This document shows, one piece after another, positions 7,472-14,188 of a stretch of 23,117 bases of DNA (within the stretch, counting starts at the first letter, position 1; the number at the start of each line of letters is the position of its first letter). A model generated the notes under the pieces. The model did no database searches. It worked only from the letters and a program-made list of their open reading frames with translations, and had not been told where the DNA came from. Where the stretch lies: the IMG/VR virus record IMGVR_UViG_3300050821_011445, positions 1 through 23,117 of that record. One strand, 5' to 3'. A program made the position numbers and the translations under genes. Source of the DNA: a virus.

Positions 7472-7687
7472 CTACTCCTCCTTCTCGAAGGTGAGCGTGA
7501 AGTGGTCCCCCGACTTCCAGTCGGCCGCGACTTCCTCCAGGACCGTCATGCTGATGCTCAAGGCCGGGGTGTACTTCGCCCACTCCTTGTTTGCACCGTC
7601 CGCGTAGTCCGCGGTGAAAGCCAGGAAGACCTGGCCGTCGCTGGGATCGCCCTTGCTGGACAGGAAAACCTTCGCGGTGGTGGCCAT
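7472..7687 (-). CDS. Small structural protein, 71 aa, unknown
   Basis: A 71-aa gene starting at ATG 7687; the GGAG ribosome site is inside the last codons of the preceding gene, so translation is probably coupled. Next gene starts four bases after its stop. The sequence (TTAKVFLSSKGDPSDGQVFL, FTADYADGANKEWAKYTPAL, then MTVLEEVAADWKSGDHFTL, ending in FEKEE) predicts a compact beta fold with one helix. Small proteins like this recur next to capsid surface genes in actinobacterial phages. I know of no defined function. A capsid or tail accessory role is inferred from location only. Confidence 0.75.
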   Translation of the reverse strand: MATTAKVFLSSKGDPSDGQVFLAFTADYADGANKEWAKYTPALSISMTVLEEVAADWKSGDHFTLTFEKEE

Positions 7688-7690
7688 GGT

Positions 7691-8209
7691 CTACTCCACG
7701 ATCTTTCCGCCGCCGACGCCGGTCTCCGCGTGCGCTTCGAGGGCGCCGTTCCAGCCGGGCTGGAGGGCGTCCCACGTCACGGACGGGCGCGCGTTCGGGT
7801 CCGACTGCACGCGCTCCCCGAAGGAGGAGAGCTGCACCGCAACCTGGGTCGCGAGGTGCGAGTTCGGGATGGACGGGTCGGACAGCGGGTTGTAGCCCTT
7901 GTCGCCCGGCTTGAGGGAGTACCGCTCCTGGTCGCCCGAGTGGGTGATCTCGAACTTCTCCCACTCCGTGTTCGACCTCGGGTAGTTGTCCGGACGCGTG
8001 TAGACCTTCGAGCCGTCCGGCATCTGGACGTACTGGCCCGCGTCGTCGAAGAGGATCTGCGGCTTCGCAGAGTCCTCCGGGGCCTCTTCCGCAGCCTCGA
8101 TCTCCGGCTCCGGCTCCTCGGTCTCCGGGTCTGCCGGAACAGCCTCAGGCTGGCTCTCCGGGTTTTCCGCCGGTGCTTCCTCCGGCTGGACTTCGGATGT
8201 GTCGGTCAT
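7691..8209 (-). CDS. Acidic N-terminal structural protein, unknown
   Basis: A 172-aa protein starting at ATG 8209 with AAGGG upstream. Residues 1-48 are nearly all Glu, Pro, Ala, Asp and Ser (repeated P-E / E-E-P units), likely disordered and strongly negative. The rest appears folded: QILFDDAGQYVQMPDGSKVY, EWEKFEITHSGDQERYSLK, a Pro/Asn-rich loop, a helix (SHLATQVAVQLSSFGERVQ) and SVTWDALQPGWNGAL. No known family is recognised. The preceding gene encodes a charged coiled-coil protein, and the pair lies between the major capsid and surface proteins. Both could be head assembly factors or internal proteins. Confidence 0.75.
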   Translation of the reverse strand: MTDTSEVQPEEAPAENPESQPEAVPADPETEEPEPEIEAAEEAPEDSAKPQILFDDAGQYVQMPDGSKVYTRPDNYPRSNTEWEKFEITHSGDQERYSLKPGDKGYNPLSDPSIPNSHLATQVAVQLSSFGERVQSDPNARPSVTWDALQPGWNGALEAHAETGVGGGKIVE

Positions 8210-8213
8210 GCTC

Positions 8214-8810
8214 TCAGCCCTTCTTCCTCAGAACCTTGGTCGGAGCCTTACGGGCCTCGCCGACGTTCGGAAGGTTCGTGGTGTTCCGCACGGTGGGGAG
8301 CGCGACGGGTCGCGGCATCCCCGTGTGCTTGGACTTGACGCCGCCGAGGTCGATCTTCTCGACGATGGTCTGCTCGCCTTCGAGGTCTTCGACGGCGGCC
8401 TTCTTCGGAGCGGGCGCCTCGGACTTCGCGGTCTTCTTGGCTTCCAGCTCCGCCATGCGCTGCTTCAGCTCCGCGAGCTCCTGCTCCTCCGCGAGGGCCG
8501 CGTCCTTCTCCGCGTCCTCCGCGGCGATGCGCTCCTCGTACTCCTCGCGCCACTCGTCGATCTGCGACTGGTTGACGGAGATCTTCTCCAGAAGTCCCTG
8601 CTTCAGGTAGAGGGCGACGTTCTTCCACTGCTCGGCCTCGGGAACGAAGTCCCCGAAAACGCGCTCGTGCGTGTGGATCCCGTCGCCGTCCGCCACCGTC
8701 AGCTTGGACAGGGCGCGGAAAGTCTGGACGACCCTCTCCGCCTTCGGGGACTTCGCCGGTCGAACTGTGGCCGTCCCCGGCTTCCGCAGCTTCTTGACTG
8801 TCTCGGTCAT
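8214..8810 (-). CDS. Coiled-coil head-region protein, unknown
   Basis: A 198-aa protein starting at ATG 8810, twelve bases after the major capsid stop, with GGGGAT upstream. The N-terminal 25 residues are basic (KKLRKPGTATVRPAKSPK). A folded segment with FRALSKLTVADGDGIHTHER and EAEQWKNVALYLKQGLLEKI follows. Residues about 85-135 are a charged heptad-like helix (Glu/Ala/Leu/Lys, including QELAELKQRMAELEAKK). The C-terminal third is Lys/Pro-rich and low in complexity. No family is recognised. The EAEQWKN-x-LYLKQGLL segment could be a small binding domain for capsid or DNA. Operon position directly after the capsid gene suggests a head role. Confidence 0.75.
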   Translation of the reverse strand: MTETVKKLRKPGTATVRPAKSPKAERVVQTFRALSKLTVADGDGIHTHERVFGDFVPEAEQWKNVALYLKQGLLEKISVNQSQIDEWREEYEERIAAEDAEKDAALAEEQELAELKQRMAELEAKKTAKSEAPAPKKAAVEDLEGEQTIVEKIDLGGVKSKHTGMPRPVALPTVRNTTNLPNVGEARKAPTKVLRKKG

Positions 8811-8822
8811 GGTTCAGATCCC

Positions 8823-9848
8823 CTAGGAAACCGGGTTGGCGACGCAGCCGGAGAGGAACGTTCCCAGTTCCGGAGCGGTCAGCTGGCAGACGTAGGACGC
8901 CTCGATCTCGATGCGGTCCGACGCGATGTGCTCCATGCGGTACTTCTTGATCCGGCCGCCCCATGCGGAGGCGCCCAGGTAGCCGTTCCACGCGAAGGTG
9001 TAACCGGCGGAGGGGGTCATCCGGGAGGGACGAGGGGCCGAGAAGATGAGCAGGATGCCGTTGGAGTCCGCCGCATTGGAGGCGCCGGTGATCCACTGGG
9101 TGGTCGGCGCGGTGTCCGCGACGATTTCCTCGTCGAGGTTCGTCGCCTGCACCGCGGAGGCCACGAGAACCTGGTCGATTCCCACGGCGCGGGCGATGAG
9201 CTGCTCGGTGATGAAACCGGCCTGCGTGTACTTGATGCGCTCGATGATCTCCGGGTGGTCCAGCAGCGCGTTGTACGCGTTCGCGGAGAACACCGCGATG
9301 TTCGGCATCATGCCGGTACGCCGCTTGAACCGCAGCATCGCAGCACGGAAGACTTCAATCGGTTGGGAACCGGCGAGGTCGAACTGCGTGAACTGCGTGG
9401 AGGTGGGGGAGTTCGAGGCGACACCCGTCAGGGTTTCTCCCCAGACGTTCGAGGCGAAGTAGGAGCTCACCCACTGGAGGTCGCGACGGATGAGGAGCTG
9501 CTGCGTGATGAGCTCCGTGCCCGCCGTGTCGAACTGGAAGTTGGCGTCCGCGTTGGAGCGGAGCTGGTCTTCCACGTCGTAGTGCAGACCCCACACCTGG
9601 GTGGTGTAGGTGGACTTCGTGAACGTCCAGTCCACACCCGGGGTTTCCGTTCCCGGTGCGCGCAGGGCGGCCTGCGACTGGAGGTAGCTCCTACGGCCGA
9701 AGCGGTAGTAGAAGTCGGAGATGTGGTCCACCGGGACGACCGGGAAGACCTTGTCCGCGATGAAGTCCTTCGACTGCTGCGCGTACGCGATCATGATCTG
9801 CGTCAGCGGCACCATCACGTGGACATCAGACGGTGTGATGTTCGGCAT
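8823..9848 (-). CDS. Major capsid protein
   Basis: A 341-aa protein starting at ATG 9848 with AGAGGG nine bases upstream. It lies downstream of protease, scaffold-like and decoration genes, and upstream of connectors, as expected for the major capsid gene. N-terminal features include ITPSDVHVMVPLTQIMIAYA, FIADKVFPVVPVDH and FYYRFGRRSYL, followed by VWGLHYDVEDQLRSNAD, the usual arrangement of HK97-fold coat proteins in which residues before and after the E-loop are aromatic and charged. Later segments (MMPNIAVFSANAYNALLDHP, FITEQLIARAVGIDQVLV) are typical of the coat P-domain and A-domain. Length fits the family. The exact Pfam family (E-like or another HK97-fold group) was not decided. Confidence 0.93.
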   Translation of the reverse strand: MPNITPSDVHVMVPLTQIMIAYAQQSKDFIADKVFPVVPVDHISDFYYRFGRRSYLQSQAALRAPGTETPGVDWTFTKSTYTTQVWGLHYDVEDQLRSNADANFQFDTAGTELITQQLLIRRDLQWVSSYFASNVWGETLTGVASNSPTSTQFTQFDLAGSQPIEVFRAAMLRFKRRTGMMPNIAVFSANAYNALLDHPEIIERIKYTQAGFITEQLIARAVGIDQVLVASAVQATNLDEEIVADTAPTTQWITGASNAADSNGILLIFSAPRPSRMTPSAGYTFAWNGYLGASAWGGRIKKYRMEHIASDRIEIEASYVCQLTAPELGTFLSGCVANPVS

Positions 9849-9865
9849 TCAGTTTCACCCTCTCT

Positions 9866-10249
9866 TTAGCTGGGGTCCACGGCGGGATCGATGACCCAGA
9901 CTTCCATGACTCCCCAGAAGTAGGTGAGTCCATCAGTCGTTTCGTGTCCGGTGGGAACGTTCGGCCCTCCGGTAGGAGAGTTGTAGGTCGGGCTTCCTGA
10001 ACCGGGAATTATCCGGTTGTTGTTGAGCTCGTCCGCGTAACTCAAAGCGTCGGCGATTTCGTCGAACGGTGCGTAAGCAGGAACAGCATACGTGTCCGCA
10101 CCACCAGAAACCCACGGAGAAAAAGAACCAGCGTTCAATCCGTACAGAGTTTCATTTCCGGAAGTGTCGTTGGAAGTACCCGGCGTAAAGCTCCGTAGAG
10201 AAACAACCGCGTACTTTTTGCTAACACGAGAGCTTTCGACGCTAGCCAT
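9866..10249 (-). CDS. Orphan 127-aa protein with atypical codon use
   Basis: A 127-aa gene starting at ATG 10249; its A is shared with the stop of the decoration gene (TAATG), so translation is coupled. I see no Shine-Dalgarno site. The open frame continues to 11437 in the shadow of the scaffold gene and that part is not coding. The sequence starts ASVESSRVSKKYAVVSLRSF, is rich in Gly, Ser, Asn, Pro and Tyr, and ends TYFWGVMEVWVIDPAVDPS. Many codons end in A or T (TCT, GTT, GGT, ACT, GAA), in contrast to neighbouring genes. It lies between decoration and major capsid genes. No family is recognised. It could be a second decoration or head protein acquired recently. Confidence 0.75.
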   Translation of the reverse strand: MASVESSRVSKKYAVVSLRSFTPGTSNDTSGNETLYGLNAGSFSPWVSGGADTYAVPAYAPFDEIADALSYADELNNNRIIPGSGSPTYNSPTGGPNVPTGHETTDGLTYFWGVMEVWVIDPAVDPS

Positions 10250-10680
10250 TAGACAATGGCGCCGAACGGCTTGAGCGAGATGGCGATGATGAACCCGGTT
10301 CCGTTGGCCGAAGCCTCTTCTGCGACACCAACTGCCTGGTTCGCAGTGCCGGTTGACTTCACCATGCCGAAAGCGTCGATGAAGACCTCGGAGCCGACGA
10401 CGATGGCCGCGTCGGTGGAACGCACGCGCGTGACACCGGAAATCATGACGGTGCCCGGCTGGCCCGGTGCGGGCTTGTTCTGGAGGACACCAACCGGCTT
10501 GTCGGTAGCCAGCGTTACCGGGACCAGAAGTCCTGCCACGAGCTTCACGAACATGTACTGGTAGCCGTTGGCGCAGACGATGCTGTTGATGGTCTGCGAG
10601 ATGGACAGGTCGGAACCCGGCGTGCCCGCAGTGCCACCCGCGATCCAGCTGCGCTGGAAGCCCGGGATTTCGAAAGCCAT
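10249..10680 (-). CDS. Capsid decoration (cement) protein
   Basis: A 143-aa protein starting at ATG 10680 behind GAAGGGAAG. The pattern fits small decoration or cement proteins (DUF2190-like group): PVGVLQNKPAPGQPGTVMI, SGVTRVRSTDAAIVVGSEVF, then VKSTGTANQAVGVAEEASA and GTGFIIAISLKPFG. These alternate short beta strands with turns. Such proteins sit at three-fold sites and stabilise the expanded capsid against DNA pressure. The gene lies between the scaffold-like and major capsid genes (with one orphan inserted), like lambda D between protease/scaffold and E. Assignment is by pattern and synteny. Confidence 0.8.
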   Translation of the reverse strand: MAFEIPGFQRSWIAGGTAGTPGSDLSISQTINSIVCANGYQYMFVKLVAGLLVPVTLATDKPVGVLQNKPAPGQPGTVMISGVTRVRSTDAAIVVGSEVFIDAFGMVKSTGTANQAVGVAEEASANGTGFIIAISLKPFGAIV

Positions 10681-10716
10681 TTTTCTTCCCTTCTATTCTC
10701 TCGATGCTTCCAGGAC

Positions 10717-12687
10717 TTAGCGGAGCTGCTTGGCTTCCTGGTAGAACTCGCCCGGGTGGTCCTTCATGTACTGGACCGCCGCCTGCTCGCGGGTCACGCC
10801 CTCGCCGTTGGACTTCCGGATCTGGTCGTCGGCCGCCGCGTAGGCCTTGGCCACCTTGGCGTTCATGTCGTCGTCGCCCAGGGAACCGGCGCCGGTCATG
10901 CCGTACTGCTTGAGGACCGCCGAGTCGTTGACCACGTTGGCCGACGCCGCGAGCATCTGCTCCAGCTCCGCGCCCATCTCCGGGTCCGTCTCGTAGGCGA
11001 CGCGCAGCTGCTTGGCCACCTTCTCCTCGTTCCAGCCGGGGATGCCCCGGAGCTCCCGCGCCTTGGAGATGTACTTGTTCTGCTCGCGCTCCTCCAAGAG
11101 GTCTTCGAGCATGTCCAGACGGCCCTTGAGGACCGGGTCCAGCTCGACCTCGATGCTGTCCTCGCCGCTCTGCGCGACGGACTTGTAGAGCTTCTTGTTC
11201 TTGCCCACGACGGTCTCCACCTTCTCGTTCTTGTTGGCGCGGGTGGTGGTCTTCAGCCTCCCCATGGAGTTCGTAGCCACCGAGTCCATCTTGTCCGCGT
11301 CCACGCCCTCGGACGCCTCGTCCGACATCTCGGAGGCAGGGCTGGCCTTGGAAAGAAGTTCGTACACTTCGGTCGCCACGTTCTCCACCTGAGTTCCAAG
11401 GGAGCTCGACTTCGTGATGGAGGAACCCGCGAACCATTCCTGGGCGCCAGCGTTCAGCACGTCCAGGAAGTCTTCGACGACCGCCGGGTAGAGGTCCGGG
11501 CGGTCCTTGTCGTGGATGGCAACCAGGTTCTTGGCCAGCCGCACGGCGAGGTTCGCCGCCTCCACGGCCACAAGGCCCTTCTGGAGCTGCTCCGGGGACA
11601 TGCGCCGGGACTTGTCCAGCGGGTTGGGCGGAGGGGCCACGGCGGTCCGCGGCTTGGTCGTGTACTTGTTGTGGCCGGTGCCCACGCCGTTCCGCTTCAC
11701 CCCCGGCTTGGTGTAGATGCCGTCCGCGGTGCCGTGGTCCATGATGTCCAGGCCCTCGCGGTTGGTCTTCTTGCGCCGCGCCTTGCCGATGCGCAGCGGC
11801 CGGTTGGCGTCGGACATCGTGGACTCCAGACGTGTCTGTGCCGGAACGGTGGGATCGGCTTCGTGCCGGTACATGTGCTCCGCGTTCTCCGTGACCACCT
11901 GGCTCCCGCCGTCAGTCAGGTCGTAGGAGTTCAGGCCCGGGTTCTCGGCGGTCTTCTTCAGCCGCTTCTTCTTGCCGAAGTCGGCGCGCGACTTGTGCGT
12001 GGCCATCGTCGAGTCGCTGGAGGAGGTGGCCGTGTTGGTGTATCCGCTACCCGGGTTCGGAGGCCGCTTCAGGCTGACGGGCTTGGTCTCCGCCAGCTGC
12101 TCGATCTCGCTGTCGTCGTCCTCGCCCTCCTTCTGGTGCTCCAGGGCCTCGTTGTCCACCGTGTCCACGGATTCCCCGGAACCGGCGTCCGCCTTCTCGA
12201 TGTCGTCCTCGAACCAGCCGTCGCGGCTGGCTCCGCTGTTGGACTTGCTCATCTTCGCCGAATCTCCTCCAACGTCGTCGATGTCGTCCTCGATGCTGCC
12301 GCCGAGGGCCTCGCCGTTCTCCCCGTTGTCCTGGTCGTACTGCTCGTCCTCGAACGTGTATCCGCTGGCGTTCGACGGGGAGTTCGTGGAGTCGTCGTTC
12401 TTCGGAGCGTTCTTCAGATTCGTCACCGTCTTCGTGACGACGATCCGCGTCTTGGCCAGATCAGAGGAACCGCAGCGCTTGCACTTCTGCGCGCCCTTGG
12501 CGTTCATCATCCCGCAGTGGTTGCACTTGATCTGGCCCATGGCCTTGCGGACGGTGAGAGTCTTCGGAGCAGGCTTCCGGTTCTTGGCGAGAAGAATGTG
12601 GGCGTGCGCGTTCGCCCCCTCCGCCACGAGGTCGACGCGGTCGTACTTCATCCGCGTCAGCGCTTGGCGCTTCCGTACTTCTGTCAT
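10717..12687 (-). CDS. Scaffold-like head assembly protein with N-terminal zinc ribbon
   Basis: A 656-aa protein. ATG 12687 overlaps the protease stop (ATGA) and has GAGG eight bases upstream; the open frame reaches 13035 but that part overlaps the protease gene. Residues 1-45 contain YDRVDLVAEGANAHAHILL, a segment often found near the end of phage head protease/scaffold proteins. A zinc ribbon follows (C-x2-C-x10-C-x2-C, about residues 54-71). Residues about 75-300 are low complexity, acidic and Ser/Asn/Lys-rich, probably disordered. The C-terminal half is helical (ELDPVLKGRLDMLEDLLEER, QYMKDHPGEFYQEAKQLR). The C-terminal H-P-x-x-[FY] helix resembles scaffold tails that bind coat protein. 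Length is well above usual scaffolds (150-350 aa). The role is inferred from position and composition. Confidence 0.75.
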   Translation of the reverse strand: MTEVRKRQALTRMKYDRVDLVAEGANAHAHILLAKNRKPAPKTLTVRKAMGQIKCNHCGMMNAKGAQKCKRCGSSDLAKTRIVVTKTVTNLKNAPKNDDSTNSPSNASGYTFEDEQYDQDNGENGEALGGSIEDDIDDVGGDSAKMSKSNSGASRDGWFEDDIEKADAGSGESVDTVDNEALEHQKEGEDDDSEIEQLAETKPVSLKRPPNPGSGYTNTATSSSDSTMATHKSRADFGKKKRLKKTAENPGLNSYDLTDGGSQVVTENAEHMYRHEADPTVPAQTRLESTMSDANRPLRIGKARRKKTNREGLDIMDHGTADGIYTKPGVKRNGVGTGHNKYTTKPRTAVAPPPNPLDKSRRMSPEQLQKGLVAVEAANLAVRLAKNLVAIHDKDRPDLYPAVVEDFLDVLNAGAQEWFAGSSITKSSSLGTQVENVATEVYELLSKASPASEMSDEASEGVDADKMDSVATNSMGRLKTTTRANKNEKVETVVGKNKKLYKSVAQSGEDSIEVELDPVLKGRLDMLEDLLEEREQNKYISKARELRGIPGWNEEKVAKQLRVAYETDPEMGAELEQMLAASANVVNDSAVLKQYGMTGAGSLGDDDMNAKVAKAYAAADDQIRKSNGEGVTREQAAVQYMKDHPGEFYQEAKQLR

Positions 12688-13199
12688 AGCGGGATCCTCA
12701 TTCCCGTTCCCTGCACCGACATCATGGCGTACTTGCCTTTCTTCACGCCGTCCCACGCTGCGGGATCGCTGATGTGGAAACCGGTCCACCAAGCGATCGG
12801 AAGGACCCCGGACGGGATCCCCATGGCCTTCCACTTCTCCGGGGTGGACACGAAACTCTCGATGAGAGTGCCCTTGCCGCCCTTGCCGATGTGTTCGACG
12901 CCCTGGTCCCGGCCGTGGAGGGTGAAGTCGTAGGCCGCGTCCTCGATGTCCTCGATGCTCTTGAGGACGTCCCCCTGCCAGTCGGTGTACTCGCGGTACT
13001 GCCCGTTGTCCGGAAGGTATCCGACGGAAGCCCATCCGAAGACGTTCTGCTTCTCGACGTTGAACTTCTGGATCCGGTGGAAAGTCTGGAAGCGGAAGTC
13101 GTCCCGCCCCTTCCAGATCCTCGCCTGCATGTCCGGGATTTTAGTCCCGACGAGTTCTGAAAAAGTACGGAACTCATTGTCCGTGATTGTAAGGTCCAC
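12684..13199 (-). CDS. XkdF-like prohead maturation protease
   Basis: A 171-aa protein starting at GTG 13199 with GGAG seven bases upstream. The central part matches the XkdF-type phage serine protease family (Peptidase_S78_2): DWQGDVLKSIEDIEDAAYDF, then GVEHIGKGGKG with candidate catalytic His103, TLIESFVSTPEKW with candidate Ser115, and GVLPIAWWTGFHISDPAAWD followed by VKKGKYAMMSVQGTG. In this family the protease cleaves scaffold and coat arms inside the prohead. The gene is directly before the scaffold-like gene and overlaps it by four bases, so equal expression is likely. The catalytic residues are assigned by family pattern from reading the sequence, not by alignment. Confidence 0.88.
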   Translation of the reverse strand: MDLTITDNEFRTFSELVGTKIPDMQARIWKGRDDFRFQTFHRIQKFNVEKQNVFGWASVGYLPDNGQYREYTDWQGDVLKSIEDIEDAAYDFTLHGRDQGVEHIGKGGKGTLIESFVSTPEKWKAMGIPSGVLPIAWWTGFHISDPAAWDGVKKGKYAMMSVQGTGMRIPL

Positions 13200-13203
13200 A
13201 GTT

Positions 13204-13698
13204 TTACTCCGTCAAACCCGAGAAGCAGGAAACCGCAGGCTCGAAGACGTTTCCGGACTTGCCGACCGAGGAACTTTCCGCCAGCGGGTTCTTCGCTCCG
13301 AGCTGCTTGGCCCGCCGCGCGATCAGGCGCTTCGCCGCGCCGACATCACCGTGGCCGGAGCGCGCGAGGGTCGCCGCGTTCTTCAGATCCTCGGTGTCCT
13401 CGATCGGGTACGAGTTGTTCGGCAGCGCCTTGCCCTGCGCCGCGAGGCTCCGGCGGTTCTTCGCGGAGTGGAACTTCTTCTGGACGTGCACCCGAGTATC
13501 CATCTTCTCCAACCAATCCGGCGTGTACTGGATCTGCTTGACTTTTCTCTTCTGTTCCCTGTTCCGCACCCGGCGCTCTTCGTCCATCGCCGTGGAGAAC
13601 TTCTTCTGCTTCTTCCGCGGCGGTGCCGACCCGGCCCCGTCCACATCGCTGTTAACTTCCCGGATCACGTGGACTGCGGAAGGCACTAGATTGGGCAA
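13204..13698 (-). CDS. Basic head-assembly protein with SYPI-type motif
   Basis: About 164 aa if translation begins at TTG 13698, chosen because GAGAGGGG lies eight bases upstream. The frame opens at 13746 (TTG) and also offers GTG 13707; either choice overlaps the preceding gene. Residues 30-80 are very basic (PPRKKQKK, RRVRNREQKRKVKQ). The C-terminal half holds KALPNNSYPIEDTEDLKNA followed by GDVGAAKRLIARRAKQLGA. This S-[YF]-P-I-x-x-x-x-D-L-x-x-A ... A-x-x-x-I-x-x-R-A-x-x-L-G pattern recurs in actinophage prohead protease and capsid-associated proteins, usually as one domain of a larger protein. Here it is on its own next to the protease. Exact role is unknown. Confidence 0.7.
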   Translation of the reverse strand: MPNLVPSAVHVIREVNSDVDGAGSAPPRKKQKKFSTAMDEERRVRNREQKRKVKQIQYTPDWLEKMDTRVHVQKKFHSAKNRRSLAAQGKALPNNSYPIEDTEDLKNAATLARSGHGDVGAAKRLIARRAKQLGAKNPLAESSSVGKSGNVFEPAVSCFSGLTE

Positions 13699-14188
13699 TA
13701 CCGTCACCCCTCTCGGCAGTCTTGAAGCGCTCGTAAGCTGCGGCAATCGCCTTCTCGGTCCACTCGTTGGCCAGCAGGTTCCTGCGCGTGGTGAGCAGCG
13801 TGCTCCTTTTTATCTGGAGATCCGACGCCCTTGAGCTGTTCCGGTAGAGATCGACCATCACGCGCGCCATCTCGGGGGTCATCCCCAGAGTCAGACCCCG
13901 GATCTTCTTGGCTTCCTGCTGGGTCATGCCCATGAGAACCAGGTCGTTCGACTTCTTGTTCAGCAGGTCGACCTGGGCATGGAGGACAAGGGTCCGGATC
14001 TCCTTGGCCACGCCGTCGTCGTGCAGGACGAAAGTCGATCCGATGAAGTACGCGACGTCCGCGTAGACCTGGTAGAAGGCCAGGTGGACCGGGGTCATGT
14101 TCAGCTGCGGGAAGTTGACGCAGGCACGGGTGGTGGCGAGGCGCATCCTGGCCTTGGCGTCGTTGACCGCTTCCGGATTGAGAATCAC
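13652..14188 (-). CDS. Head-region protein of unknown function, 178 aa
   Basis: A 178-aa protein. GTG 14188 overlaps the portal stop (GTGA) and is preceded by GAGGGTG nine bases upstream; the frame extends to 14737 but that part overlaps the portal gene. The sequence (ILNPEAVNDAKARMRLATTR, NMTPVHLAFYQVYADVAYFI, LVLHAQVDLLNKKSNDLVLM, MTPEMARVMVDLYRNSSR, NEWTEKAIAAAYERFKTAER) is almost fully helical. It occupies the place after the portal where many phages carry a MuF-like head morphogenesis protein, but no MuF signature is visible. Its 3' end overlaps the next gene by 47 bases with the chosen start. Function is unassigned; a portal or internal head role is inference. Confidence 0.75.
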   Translation of the reverse strand: MILNPEAVNDAKARMRLATTRACVNFPQLNMTPVHLAFYQVYADVAYFIGSTFVLHDDGVAKEIRTLVLHAQVDLLNKKSNDLVLMGMTQQEAKKIRGLTLGMTPEMARVMVDLYRNSSRASDLQIKRSTLLTTRRNLLANEWTEKAIAAAYERFKTAERGDGIAQSSAFRSPRDPGS

